Origin: Lepraria neglecta
Taxonomy: Eukaryota; Ascomycota; Lecanoromycetes; Lecanorales; Stereocaulaceae
DNA length: 64,000 nt
Direction: 5' to 3'
Assembly: GCA_033220425.1 (NCBI GenBank)
Contig: CM065646.1
Coordinates: 689,501 to 753,500, forward strand
The notes beneath the pieces are model-generated. The model was not told the origin of the DNA, searched no databases, and worked only from the letters and a program-made list of their open reading frames with translations. Every line of letters starts with the position of its first letter. Positions within the stretch are counted from its first letter, which is position 1. Position numbers and translations under genes: made by a program. Below are positions 1 through 12,187 of the stretch, piece after piece.

Positions 1-2709
1 AAGGGAGAAGTCTACCAATATCGAGGTTATCGAGACTACCGACACCACGTTGTTGCCGCTGCAGGGGTTATTCGATATGCCCACTCAATTGGTTGTGCTC
101 GTGGACCTGACGCTAATGGCATCTACTTCATACGTCCTCTGGACATAGATTGGCAACAGGTTGCCCTTGAAGCGAGACATCTACTACCAGAGGAAACATC
201 AAAGTTAACTGAACAGCGTCTGCGACGAATGTGGATAGATGATTTTTCCATGTTTCGTGGAATCGCTCGTCAAGCGATGGTTAAGGAAAATTTTGAATTC
301 TTACGAGGTAATGGAAGGATCTGAGATCTAAAAATTTGGCTAATTGGGTGACTTAGACACGTTCTTAGGGGATTTCACCAAGCTTGATGTTAGCAATCGA
401 AAAACTTTCATGCCAGATTTTGTTTACAAGCGAATTCAGCAGATTGCTCGCGCGAAAATTTATGAAGAAGCTGCCTCAAGATCGCCCTCATTCGTTCAAT
501 GGGAAGGTGAAAGATCGATTGTCAAAAGCGGAGGTCTCCAGAGGATCCAAAAATCGATCTGCTGGAGTGTAAAGTCTCAGCTACAGCGCGACTATCGACA
601 TAGCGCTAAATCTTTTGACGCTGTATGGCAGAGTGAATTGGTGTCCTCCGTCATCCTGGTCCAATACTCAAAATTGGCTTTTGTCCTTTCCAAGGGCTAT
701 GTAACCCCGGATGCTTGGGAAGCCTGGAGCGTGCTACCAGCGTGGATGCCCCCAGAGACGTCCCTCTTTCATGACAATCAAATGGATGCCAGAACGCAAG
801 ATGAGGGGCGGTCAGGTTCCAGTAGTTCCTTGGTATCAACTCCGCAGGATGTTTTAGACACTCTTGCGGAATTGCAAGCGAGGTACGATGCGAGGGCATG
901 GAACAATCAGCCCCGGGAGGTGGAAGAGCAAAGCCTGGAACATCTTGCGCACGCTTCTGGATCTAGGGGTACGAACAAAGGAGCATTTGAATGGCTGCAA
1001 GAGCGTGTGTCCATCAAGGCCATTAAGTCATGCTTTGCTGTTGGTGAGCGGGCTGTTGCACGAAGAGAAGCAGAAAAGAAACCTGAGGTTTCAGACACCA
1101 CGTCGGCGATCTCCAGTCTCTCAATGATTCAACGCGCACAGCAACAGGGTAAGAGAAGTGCTGGCAGAAAAGAGACTCGGGGAGCGCCAGCAAGACTAGA
1201 AGATCCTAAGACCAAGGTCATCAAAACAAAATATTCAAGGGGAAAAAACGGTTCAGAGACTCCGCCAGATTTGAAACATCTTGAGAAGAAAAGTAGACAG
1301 CAACGGAAGGCCCCTCTCCAAGAGAATGAGTCGAAGGCAATCTGTAGACCAAAAAAATTCAATAGGTCCATCGAAGGTGGCGTGAACCCCCTTATGGAAG
1401 ATAGGCCACTAGTAGTCTCGCCCATTCGATCGCTACGTCAAGAGACCATAACCCAATACCTGATCCGGTTGCATTCCCTCCTCCCAGACCAATGCCGCCA
1501 AATCAACAGTGAGTATCCCCTATGACGACAATTGTCCGATTACTAACACGCCAATGCAGGCAAAGAGGATCTCGAGCTTCTTAACATCCTTGCCTTACGA
1601 TCGGACAGCGAAAGAATTACATTGGCGAAGGAGCTAGTGGCGAAACACAATGACAGTAAATTCAATCAATGGCGTTTTCTAGAGCGCTACGTTTGGGATC
1701 AGCCTGTTACGAAGGTATTCGCATCAGGGCTCTACAGAACGTTAAATTGGAATGATGATTCTAATGGTATGTACTGATCAACCTGTTTATCGAACAATTC
1801 GGGCCTTTCTAATGAATATGGCATCAGAGCCCTTGTTTCGCATCCTCAGAGAGGAACTCTGCCGAACGACCGTGCAGTCGACTGATGACATTGCTACAAT
1901 CAACGCTCTCCAGCCATTCGCGCCCAAAGCTATTGAGAAACGAAAGCAACTTGTGTCCGAGTTTTCGAAGCGAGTGGATTTGGATAGTGGATTAATAGAC
2001 AGCAATTATCAGTACTTGCGGTGCTCTGAACAAGGTCTGATTCAACTCTGGAAGCAAGATGAGGATGGTTCATGCCTTTTTGACCAGCTGGAAGCGCGAT
2101 ATCAGGAACATGTGCAGTAAGTAAACCCCTTCCTGGTCGCGCTTTAGACGACCTTATGAACTGTCTCATTTTTACTAATGTCAATGAAGCTCATCTACTG
2201 CGCATGGTGTTCTCTGTCAGCAGTGTGGCGATCAATTTTCGACTCAGAGCATCTTGGACGACCATAACAGCAAGTATATCAAGTGCATTGGGAGATGTAA
2301 AGCTTGCGAGTCCAACGGGTTTGGTTGCGATCTAAGACGAAAGATAACAGGCTCTTGCACAAGATGTGAGAAGATGCAGACTCAATGCATGAAGGAGGAT
2401 ACATGGGTATGTGCTCAGTGCGATTGGCGGAGGATCACACCGTCTGGCGGTTTGAGAGCTGCAAAGGGAGATCATGGGAAACAGTGCGAGGGCAAGTGTC
2501 GTCGCTGCAAGGACAAGGGTCTCCCATGCAGCGGCCGAGCAGCAGCCAGGCAGCTACGATGGGCCTCTTGCATCTGGTGTCGAGATGCAGATGAGCCTTG
2601 CTGCTGGGATATTGTGGCCACCAAAGGCAACGGAAAGAAAAAGACCGCTGGTAAGAATCGGAGCAAAAGTGTGGAGATTCTGGACGACGCAGAGCCTACA
2701 TCATCATGA
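1..2709 (+). CDS. Unknown Cys-rich fungal protein (5' end outside window)
   Basis: Five exons join in frame: before 1-307, 357-1508, 1560-1766, 1828-2116 and 2190-2709, giving at least 824 residues. All four introns are 49-73 nt, GT-AG, and phase-consistent. I do not recognise the family. The N-terminal part is mixed helical; the middle (about 900-1400) is low-complexity, basic and Ser/Gln-rich. The last exon opens with CQQCGDQF, a possible half C2H2 finger, followed by four or five short modules of the form C-x2-C-x5/6-C (CKAC, CTRC, CAQC, CRRC, CIWC). These resemble broken Zn2Cys6 or zinc-ribbon units and suggest metal binding, probably nuclear; that is inference. The final residues are Lys-rich and could be a localisation signal. 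No stop interrupts the spliced frame, so it is probably a live gene. Confidence 0.7.
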
Positions 2710-3483
2710 GGCGTAACTGTGGGAAACAATGACAGAAGTTCAGGGACAGCGACCAGACGATCCTACATGCTTCCCTACAATAAGCAGTATTCTCAGACGA
2801 CATCCACTGTACTCTTACCTTGTATCTACAGTCCGTCTAGAATGGGTCCTCATAGTCAAAGAAAAGCTTTTCTGTTGACGCCACCAAGTACATTGTGGTT
2901 CCAAAGAAACCATACATTGTAACGTCGGCTTCCAGAGTCTACCATTCAATAATCGAAGTGGTGAATTGTAGTCATATAGTAGTCTAAAAGTATTATTTTA
3001 TCAGATTGTTGTCTCCTTAAAATTAAAGCAGGACAAGCGAGCTGTTCTAATCAAGCAAATAAGGGTGAGAGTCTGTTTGCCTATCAATCGGAAAATAAAG
3101 GAAAAGATACCATGTCTCGCACTACCCTACAACCCACTTTGATCACTTTCATATGTGTTTTCCAATTCTCCAAAAAGTCCATCCAACGCAACCCATCCAT
3201 CCATTTTTTTCCGGCTCCAGAAGACGCACTCATTAGATAGTAGAGTCCGATGCTCACACCCTATCTACTCTTCAATTAGTCCACCTACTTACTCCTCTCT
3301 CCAATGCTCCCTCTCCATTTTCTGACCCAACCCCTCAGGCCCATCCGTCCGCTTCCCTCTCATCCAATCCGCCACATTGCGCTTTTAAACACTCGGACTT
3401 CAGCCAGCCGATTCACCTACCCTCCTCCCCGTCTTTCTAGCCTTTAATACACTCAGACACCTCTAATCCACTCTCTCCCCCAT
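2710..3483. other. Convergent intergenic region
   Basis: This is the 3' flank of the unknown Cys-rich gene and of the PurL relic, which point towards each other. It is AT-rich near 2990-3060 and pyrimidine-rich near 3200-3480. I see no supported gene in it. Confidence 0.5.
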
Positions 3484-6400
3484 TCACCCAACCCATCGCC
3501 TCGCGCTTTGAAACACGCGAAACCACGGGCCATAATTACCCCATTCATCCTCTGCGCCGGGCGGGACCCAGGACCCCGGATTGAGAACGCAGCGCTCCGG
3601 ATGTGGCATTATGGCCAGAACACAACCGTCTGCTGATCTCACACCAGCGATACCGGCAGGACTGCCATTCGGATTCGCGGGATAGGTCATTGTTGGACGT
3701 AAGTAGTGATCCACATAGCGAATAGGCACCTGTTTCGCAGCGAGTAGGGTCTCCGCGGCCGCGGACTGATCCGGAGCGCCAGCGAAGTGAGCCCGTCCTT
3801 CGCCGTGGCTGAGAGCAATCGGCATCGTGGTGCCTGCCATACCATGCAAAAAGACCGAGGGCCTTGTGATATCATCGAGGATTTCCGCCATACAGTAGCG
3901 TGCTTCGTATTGCTCGCTGACGTTCCGCTGAAAACTGGGCCATGCCTCTGCACCCGGGATGAGGGCCTTAAGACGGGTAAGGAACTGACATCCATTGCAC
4001 ACTCCGAGGGCGAAGGTATCTTTCCTTGCAAAGAAGTTGGCAAATTCCTCTCGGATGTCTTGACGAAGAAGGACAGTCTTTGCCCAGCCTTGGCCCGCCC
4101 CCAAAACGTCCCCGTACGAAAACCCGCCACAGGCGGCTAATCCTGTGAAATAATTGACTAAATAAAGTTAGGAGATATAAGACAAGGTTTCCGAAAGGGG
4201 AAGAAAAGGCTCAAAATTTTACTGACAAGATTCGCGACCAGAGAGTAAATCGCTCATATGGACGTCTACGGCCGTGAAGCCTGCACTCATGAAAGCAAAC
4301 GCCATCTCGCTCTGACCATTGCTTCCTTGCTCCCTAAGGATAGCTACCCGAGGCCTATTTGTCAATGAGAGACGATTTGAAAGTTTAGTGGTGAATAGTA
4401 GAATGTCGTCGGCGGGTTTAAAAGTGAGATTGTAGGAGAGGCCTGGATCTTGGGCATCGAGAAGTGACTCGTATTCGGAGTCTGCGCACGCTGGATTATC
4501 TCGGAGCTTTGCCATCTGATAAGACGTGCTTGCCCAGGCCTGGTGAAGCTTGCTTATGGCCGAGTGGTAGAGGAGATCCATACGATAGTATATATTGATC
4601 GCGAGTTTTTCGGAAGAAAAAGAACGTAACGAAGACGTTTTTCCAATCCTCTTGATCAGGCCATCAGGAGGACCACAGGTTGCGAAGCAGCGATGGAAGT
4701 TGATCTCATCTTTCTTTCGAAGTTGGAATACCGCGCCCAACTCCTCGTTGAAAAGAGTGGAGATGACGTCCGCTGTGCCTGTCGATTTGCATATCGTATC
4801 CAGCGTAACATTCATGCCGCATCTTCCAGCTATACACATCTCAACAAGGCATGTGAACAAGCCGCCGTCACTGATATCGTGGTAGGCTAGGACGATGCCG
4901 GCTTCATGTAATTGCTCGATGGCGTCGAAGTAATCCTTTATTAAGTCTTTATTCCTGACGTCTGGAGCTTCATCGCCGAGCTGGCCAAAAACTTGGGCAA
5001 CCGCACTACCGCCCATTGCTTTATGCCCCATAGCGAGATCGACCATCAGCAGCACCGTCTCCCCAACACCTTCTTCCTCATCGCGGCGTAGAGCAGGCGT
5101 CCACGTATTACGGATATTAGTATGTTGAGATCAGATACGCTGAAACCAGCGAGACCTTTGAATACGGTTAGCAGGTTCGATCATTGCTGCTTCATTGTAT
5201 ATTTTTCCCCAGCTAAAACAAAATAAAGCTTCATACCTGCTTTTGGTTTCGACCCGCGTCCAACAGCGCCTTCGTCTCGCAGTTCCCCACCCGAGCCTAC
5301 GGTAATTAATTAAGAAGTTCGTTGCAAGCAGCATATTAGATAAGGCTATGTGTACCTGTAGCTGCTCCCGGAAAAGGAGACACCTGCATGGCGGTCAGCT
5401 CCATGGAACATGTTTCTGACGTAAGAGAATGGAGCAAAGTCTTTGAATAGAGGGAAATCTTAGCATTCACTAAGTCCCGTAGGGCTGTCACTGTGGGACT
5501 TAGAAAATTTCCGGTTCTCACCGCAAAATTTCCCCTCTATTCAAATATTTTGCTCCATTCTCTTACGAGGAGGCATCGAGAGAAAAGGAAACCGTACAGC
5601 GCTTGGCTTATTGTGGCTCTCTACTTTCATCTTCTATGAATCAGCATGGACAATCTTGCGCGATATCATTGACGCATTCATACCAGATAATGCACCTTCT
5701 CGTTGACCTGTCTCCATTCCCCCGTAATTTGATCAGGCGCAAAGAACGTTCCCGTTTCTCCGACGGACTCAATGACTGCTGCGTTATCGCTGTAGGCACT
5801 GACTACCCATTTAGGGTTCTTTTGATGAGTCTGCTTAATCATGCCAAATAACGTGTATGGCTGCTTCACCCCATCAATAGTCCACGAAGCGTTGAATTGC
5901 TTGTGACGGCAATGCTCACTGTTGATCTGTGCAAACATCATCAACTCCACATCTGTAGGAGACCGTGCAAGTCCATCATCTTTAGCATAGGCATTGACAA
6001 GGTATTCAATCTCGGACTCATCTAGTGCTAGGCCTAGTTCCTGGTTCGCCTTTCTAAGAGTGGCATGCGGTGTCCTCCCTTCCACATATAAATCAATGAC
6101 CTTCAAGGGAGTAGGCGTGCCTTGTGCGAACATTTGCTGCATGTCAGGGATAGACTGGCTTATCATCTGTGTCATTGGATCATGCAATGTTCTAGTAGCC
6201 AGATCCTTGTCCAAAACTTCCTTTGACCTGATCTTGATGATGGTGCCCCGCTCTATTCGCTTGACTTGTTCGAAGCCGCAAACTTTGGCAATAGACGTAG
6301 CTTTACTACTCCAAGGAGATATTGTAGAGATCCTTGGATACACAAACAGAGTAGTAACTTCATCGTCATTTCCTGCTACATCATCAACAGATTTGTCGCC

Positions 6401-6574
6401 GTATGTAAGTAATTCGTGCAATGCTCCCTGGTCAAGGTCGCTGGGTGAATCATCGAGAGCAATGTAGTGCACATATCTTGCGCAGATTTCATCACATCCA
6501 ATCTTTTCCGCGAGTTGCCGTCTTCGAAAATCCGAAAAGGCCTCAGACCCTAGAAAGGTTAGATACTGTGACAT
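3484..6574 (-). pseudogene. ADE6: Phosphoribosylformylglycinamidine synthase (PurL/ADE6), internally deleted
   Basis: The family makes FGAM from FGAR, ATP and glutamine in purine synthesis and is usually about 1,350 residues. The N-terminal part (ATG at 6574) is open for 298 codons to VHYLV near 5685. Next come short exons at about 5416-5356 (SPFPGAATG), 5296-5237 (GSGGELRDEGAVG, GSKPKAG) and 5155 downward (GLAGFSVSDL). At about 5117 the sequence jumps to RNTWTPALRR, so roughly 450 residues covering much of the synthase core are missing, and the frame shifts at the join. The C-terminal half is well preserved: VDLAMGHKAMGG, HDISDGGL, then the glutamine amidotransferase domain with GVCNGCQ (catalytic Cys) and HPERC. 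An intron at 4158-4226 has a GTCAGT donor. The HNHPTA motif is scrambled, and a 148-bp foldback element lies beside it. I infer an inactive copy; purine prototrophy would need an intact one elsewhere. Confidence 0.85.
5420..5567. mobile_element. 148-bp foldback (MITE-like) element inside the PurL relic
   Basis: The ends are imperfect inverted repeats of about 40 bp: CGTAAGAGAATGGAGCAAA on the left is matched by its reverse complement ending at 5567, and the match continues through CTCTATTCAAA. A second, inner inverted pair (CTAAGTCCC / GGGACTTAG) sits near 5470-5503, so the whole element can fold into a hairpin. It has no coding capacity. It lies within or at the edge of the intron before the SPFPGAATG exon. 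I could not find a convincing target-site duplication. Confidence 0.7.
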
Positions 6575-7010
6575 ACCGAAGATGGCAAAACCCTTTTTAG
6601 ATCAAGGAAGATGGATCATTAAGCCTATACTACATCAACCGTGAATGCGAGGACATTCTTGAATGACGGATGTTGAATGAGTCTGCATCACGAATATTGA
6701 GGAGCACTGGCTGTTCGAATCTGAAGTTGTAAGGCAGAATCCAAGGAGAAGAGTTCGTGGGCAACGGTTGGGAAGCGAGAAAAGTCGAATTTAGCGAAGC
6801 TAACTCCGCTAGCTCCGCTACTACCAAAGTAACATTCTGCTGATACAGATATGTAAATCGAAACTTTGTTCTATTGCCTTCGATCTCATCTCGCGCGCCA
6901 ACCTTTTCAGTGTATTCCCCTTTACCTTTCCGAACTCGTCATCTTCCACCAAGAACCCCTTTCAGACCCAGCTCCCGGCTCCTCGACCCTATACGCCCAT
7001 CACCACCAGC
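6575..7010. promoter_or_regulatory. Upstream region between PurL relic and secreted-protein relic
   Basis: This is the divergent upstream region of the PurL relic (minus) and the small secreted relic (plus). The stretch 6880-7000 is pyrimidine-rich, as is usual just before fungal start codons. No individual site can be supported. Confidence 0.3.
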
Positions 7011-7241
7011 ATGCGCCTCACCCTCGTTACCATACTCCCAGCGGTCGCCTCCGCCTAGGCATAGCAGCCCATGGGCGAGAATATCTAAGGCTGGGTCTCT
7101 GCGCTCAAATCCTACATCCCCTCCGCCGCGAGCGCACCCCTCGACGCTGGCGCCCTCGTACCACCCCAAGTCGGGCACTGCTCGGATTACACGTTATCGT
7201 CCGTAACTGTTCCTGCGGTATCTCCGTCCTCCGGGGAGTAA
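7011..7241 (+). pseudogene. Relic of a small secreted protein
   Basis: ATG at 7011 starts a classic signal peptide (MRLTLVTILPAVASA). The same frame then has stops at 7056 (TAG), 7062 (TAG) and 7086 (TAA), then continues as GWVSALKSYIPSAASAPLD and on to CSDYTLSSVTVPA before stopping at 7239. Signal peptide and body being in one frame, separated only by stops, supports one decayed gene. Each stop can be derived from CAG or CAA by one C-to-T change in CpA context, the RIP signature. The body looks like small fungal secreted proteins of unknown function; that assignment is from memory and weak. The 3' part after 7241 is lost or unreadable. Confidence 0.55.
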
Positions 7242-8200
7242 GGATTCTTGATCTGGAAAGCCATGATCTGAAGGTCGGTAGCGGTAGACCAGACAGTAAC
7301 AATGTCGGCAGAGAATGGTCTCAAATCAAGCAAGGAACGGCCGACTCTGCGGGTTGAACGCCAAAGGGATAGTAACCGAAGCTAGCACCCAAGATGAGTG
7401 GAGAGAACGAAACGAAAAGAGAAGAGGAATAGTTAGGGAGAAAGCTCCGAGGGTAAAAAATCAAGGGCGGAAAGATTTGAATTTTTCGGGGAAATTTTGA
7501 AAAATTCTAAGTCAGAAAAAACCCCATACCTTTCCGGGCCATAATAGCGGCGGCGGCGGCGGCGGAGAGCTCTAGAAGATAGTAACGTCAGCGCAATTAT
7601 TATATAGTAGCTAAACTAAGAATGGACCAATTATACGTCTTTCCAGCCTTAATTTTACTAATTTAGGGTATCTCTTGAGGTTTTGTAAGGGTTGGATCCA
7701 GGTATATAGGTTTTATACCAAGTTTTGGAGGGGGCTACGCGAAAAAATAGAAAGAACCAAGATTATTTTAATATGGGTAATTGGAAATGGATATTGAGAC
7801 GCTGATCTTGCGGCTGAGAAGCTTGCAATTGCTGACTCGCCAAGGGACTCTTACATGAACGACATGATATAATGATTCCTACGATCGAGCTTGCGCACGA
7901 ATCAAAGGAAGTCGAGTTTTTCAGGCTATGCTAAAGGGTGCACCTCAGGGCGAGAGCCTGCCGCGATGTCATGCGCTAGATCGAGAAATAGCGCCGACGG
8001 GGCCACGAGTGCTAGCCTCCGGTTGGTACTTCAATCAATGTTGAGTGCTAAGGTTGCCCTTGATTGTAATATATGGTAATTGTGTAGTAACGTAATCATG
8101 GTATCTGCCTATTTCCGTATCCACAGCTTACAACTCTTATTCCAACTTCGGGTTACAGCAACATCTCCTTTTTTTATCATTCTCCCAAGCAAAAGGTGAG
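7242..8200. other. Gene-poor stretch with a GCG microsatellite
   Basis: No supported gene. A short (CGG)n tract of about six units lies at 7549-7566. The stretch 7600-7790 is AT-rich. The last 100 bases are the leader of the alpha/beta hydrolase gene, with a pyrimidine-rich tract at 8165-8190. Confidence 0.5.
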
Positions 8201-9603
8201 ATGGCCTTCTCAGTCGCTCCGTTGTGGAGCGCCACAAACCTCCTTGTCGCTCTATCGTCCCTTGCTATCTTCTTCGTGCTCCTCCGCCTTACCTACCCTA
8301 TGAACAATCCCATGACCCCAAGAAGGGTGATTCCATCCCCACGAGAGACCCTCATACCGTTTCTATCTCGCAGCCAAGCTACTGCACTACCGTATCCGCC
8401 CAACTTCCTGCCAGGCTCTCGCGATGTTGATAGTCCCTATGGTGTGATGCGAGTGTACGAGTGGGGTCCCGACGAGGGTAGAAAAGTGGTCATGGTCCAT
8501 GGAGATACAACACCCGGACCCATGCTTGGACCAGTTGCGAAGGCTTTGGTACAGAGGGGCTGCAGAGTCATGATCCTAGGTGTGTCTACGTAGGACTTTC
8601 TCTGTGCAGGTTATACCCTAGGCGATTTATCCATCAAAAACTTCTAATGGCTGGGTCTTCCTGTTGTACCTTCATTACCACTCTTTGCGCGAGGGTGGGG
8701 AGGCTAGTTTCCGTGGTCACCTCCCCTGCTTTCGAAATTCTGGGTCAAGCAATACTGCAGAATGCTGACTCTGCTTATACTGCAGATCTATGGGGCAGGG
8801 GATACTCCGACAGCCCGCTTGATGTGCCCCATGACGCCAGACTCTTCTCCATGCAGATACTCTTTGCAGCGGCCTCATCCCCGTTATCGTGGACTGGTGC
8901 TACATCCGGTGGCTTTTCTGTGGTAGCTTTCTCCCTCGGCTGCGGTGTTGCCATGTCTTTCGCCTCGCACTTTCCCTTCCTCGTGAACGCCATCATCCTC
9001 CTTGCTCCCGGTGGACTTCTTCGTCGCATGCCCGATGGGTACGATAATCTTTTCTTCCGCTATCCTTCGCTGGTCCCATTGGCATACTTGAGGAGACTTG
9101 TTGGAAAAATACTGGGTGTGACCCTTTCGGGCGTACCGATAAACCAGAATCTCCCTGAAACCAATGTTCCGGCAGCCCCCGGAGTGCCACCATCCTCCGA
9201 AACAAGGGAAAATCAAGACCTAGACATACCTGCCATCGTGCAATGGCAATTCGATAATCATCGAGGATTTGTACATAGCTTTGTCAACACCATCAATCAT
9301 GGGCCACTTATGCACCAGCAATCTGAGTGGAGCAATATCTGCAAGATCATCAGAGGCGAAAGCTCGAATGCGCCAGCCTCGAGCCTATCTAGTCAAGTTC
9401 ACAACAGCAAGATTCTTGTGCTTTTGGGCGAGGCAGATGGTATCGTCTTAGCCAATGAAGTGTCTGAGGATTTGAACCAAATCCTGGGCCCAGAACATGT
9501 TGAAATCAGAACGTTACCTGGAGGCCATGGTTTCCCCGTTCCACATAGTGACGATGTCATTGAGGAAATTTCCAAGTTTTGGAAACTTCAGGTAGTTGAC
9601 TGA
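8201..9603 (+). CDS. Alpha/beta hydrolase, membrane-anchored
   Basis: Two exons, 8201-8579 and 8786-9603, join at phase 1 and restore the conserved DLWGRGYSD; the product is 398 residues. The 206-nt intron is longer than its neighbours but has a GTGTGT donor and a CTGCAG acceptor. An N-terminal hydrophobic segment (about residues 8-28) is a likely signal anchor. Fold landmarks in order are VMVHGDTTPG (oxyanion loop), DLWGRGYSD, the nucleophile elbow AFSLGCG with Ser near 176, LLGEADGIV (acid residue) and GGHGFPVPH with His near 374. The elbow has Ala where Gly is usual (G-x-S-x-G), which is tolerated in some members. The substrate cannot be predicted. It appears intact although it sits among decayed genes. 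Confidence 0.82.
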
Positions 9604-10272
9604 GACGTGAGGTATCGCAGGTGTATACGAGGAGCAAGTAAAGTTTATTACGACAATATCAGACTACGTATTCTTTCACAAAATGAAACGAAACGAAAAA
9701 ACCACCATTACCCTTTTTGCCCAGTCTTTCCTTGCACAGACTCCCTGCAAATTCCTCGCCGGAGCAGCACGCCAATAATACTTGCCGTGCCGTAGCTTTT
9801 TGTCTATGCATTAGCTTAGGGTGTGATACTGACAGGCATTGCATAGCATCATCCATTCCCCTTTACCGCTCATGGAAGCTGACTACTTCCAGAAACTTTT
9901 AACGAGATTGCGGAGGCCATGCCATAAGTCTGACGAGGGAGGCTTTTTTTTCGGCCAATAAGCGTGCGATCGTCGTGTTGCCAAACAGTCGGGATTGGAA
10001 TGAGAAGATCAAACTTGGATTGCAGCTCTTTGACGTTAAACAGCTGTTATTTCCACGGCCTGCAGCTTAGGACTCTACGGATACGCTAGACGCCCCGGCG
10101 ACTGCATAAGGCTAAAGAATCACTCTACTCCACTAGCGCAAGCTGAAGCCAATCAAGATCAAGTATTGTATTAGCAGATGCAACGTATGCCGCAAAGGCT
10201 GTCGCCTTTTCGATGCTTGCTATTTTCATCCCTGGGTCAAATACTGCCATTCTAGCAGTCTCACATACAAGT
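9604..10272. other. Intergenic stretch, nothing recognised
   Basis: Only short ORFs without family resemblance are present on both strands. It contains the 3' flank of the hydrolase and the leader of the rhodopsin-domain relic. Confidence 0.4.
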
Positions 10273-11658
10273 ATGGCTACAGTTATGCCCCGAGAAACAA
10301 TTACTAGCGACGATTACAGTCCAGTTGTCAATATTCTGACCTGGATCTTGTTAGTGGCAATATTCTTGTCTGTGTGCTCATAGGTGGTGATAAAGGTCAT
10401 AACTTGCCGTACATTCAATATAGATGATGGGGTGCTGGTTGGTGCGATGGTAATCCTCCAGACGCGCAACAAATATCTAGCACTGATGAATTTCAAATAG
10501 TGTGTGAGCGCTGGACAGTCCATAGCCGCCTCCATACAAGTTCTCAACGGCGTTGGGCGCCACTTGACTCTTTACTCGCTTCCCAAACCGAAACTTTTGA
10601 AAAGGTATGATTCCCATAACTACATAAAGAGCCCAGACTGAGTTGACCCCCTTTTAGGCTGGATATTCTGCTGAATTGCTCCTTATAACCAGCTTAGCCG
10701 TTTCCAAGTGCTCTATTCTCATACTCTTGGGGCAAATTACTCCTGTTTCTCTTCATAGACGGCTGGCTGCAGCTCTTGGAGCCTTTATTGTTGCTTGGAG
10801 TTTATCAAGTTTTGTCGCGAGCGCCTTTCAGTGCTCCTTGCCGAGTGCTTGGATGATTTTGGGAACCAAATGCTTCCATCAAGTATGTTATCTCGCTCTT
10901 GACATCTTGGACCGACTTTGCATATCGACTTATCTATCAATGGGTTCCCTTTTGGACAGCATACGGTGTGGTGAACATACTCACGGAGGCTCTCCTCATA
11001 GCCCTCCCTGCTTACACCATATGGAATGTACATATAGCGAAGAAGCAGAAGTCAGCCGTTATTGGGTGCTTTGCGACACGGTTGACGTATGATATATCTC
11101 TGTTCATATAAAAAGTTACATGATTGACTTGCTTCACAGGGTTATTGGCGCTGTTATCGCTCAACTCTATCTCCTCAACAAGATTCGAAAAACAACAGAC
11201 ATTACATTCGATTCTTGGTCCTACCAGATCTGTACTCAGTTGGTACAAAACCTAAGCGTCATCACGGTGTGCATACCGTATATCAGGAATGTCCTAGTGG
11301 GGCTTGAATCTGGCATGCTCCAGACAGGAGCCTTCCACTTGCGCAAACTCAGCGCTACAACAACAACAAACACGGTCATCCAAGTGGGGTATCAAAGAAG
11401 AAGCCACCCACAGCTGACTCAACGCGGCTTAACCACATTGAAGACCCCACTGGCTCGTGTGACTATATCGAAGACTATACACCAGATGTGGGACCCTTCC
11501 ACGCGAATAATACCGCCGTAGTAGAAGCAAGCACGCCGACGGACGGGTGGGATGGTGAGAGCCAGTCAAGCCAGGCGAAGATTATCAAACAGACTACAGA
11601 ATGGAGGGTCGATTATGACCCTCAGCAGGGGCCGAGTGCAGCTTTCAGTAGCGTTTAA
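10273..11658 (+). pseudogene. Rhodopsin-domain (SAT4/PTH11-like) integral membrane protein relic
   Basis: The family consists of seven-helix fungal membrane proteins of unclear role. Recognisable pieces in order are the start MATVMPRETITSDDYSP, a first helix (TWILLVAIFLSVCS), NIDDGVLVGAM, then after a phase-0 intron (10450-10500) SAGQSIAASIQVLNGVGRH, then AGYSAELLLITSLAVSKCS, FQCSLPSAW, VPFWTAYGVVNILTEALLI, and VIGAVIAQLYLLNKI. Damage seen: an in-frame TAG after the first helix (near 10381), a frameshift before the exon join near 10600, no usable AG acceptor before VPFWTAYG, and another frameshift near 11350-11390 before the acidic tail ending IIKQTTEWRVDYDP. Several independent lesions make this a pseudogene. 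Confidence 0.75.
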
Positions 11659-12187
11659 TGTCGCATCAGTAAGAAAATCAATGCTATCTAATCGCTTTAA
11701 TTGTGATTCGAGTGCTTAGACATTTACAATTGGAATTGAAGAGCGGTTCAAATAGCTTCGTTAGTTCTTGTGGAACTACTTCAGAGCCGCTTATTTTGAG
11801 TGGAGTCAAGCTTGGGCGATCCCTGGAGACAAGTACGAGTATCATACTTTGGCCTACGCAGGATGACACCAGAAGTCTTGATTTGCGCTAACGATCTTAG
11901 CGTGCTAAGACTGGCGAACTCAACCCTAATCTCCGGGCAGCCTCTTCAGGGCGCCAGAGAGCGATATCTTTTGGCGGGCTTGAAAAACGGCCCAGCGAGC
12001 CCATAGAGACTTCTTTAGGGAGCACCCGCCTAGAGAACACCCTAGAGATCTAAACTATAGGTACTCTAAACCGCCGTAGAGTACAGGCTGGGAAGCTGGC
12101 TCCAGGGACCCCTCGGGGTCTAGGGTTAGGGTAATGCTCAAAAGACTTGGCGGAGATCAAAGACTTTTGGTGTTACTCTATCCTCCC
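11659..12187. other. Intergenic stretch next to a TIR element
   Basis: No gene is supported. Two interstitial TTAGGG-like units occur near 12120-12132 (CTAGGGTTAGGG), too few to call a telomeric relic. Confidence 0.4.

Noticed and set aside
12118-12134. Interstitial telomere-like TTAGGG units
   Set aside because: Only two units, one imperfect; expected by chance in 64 kb.
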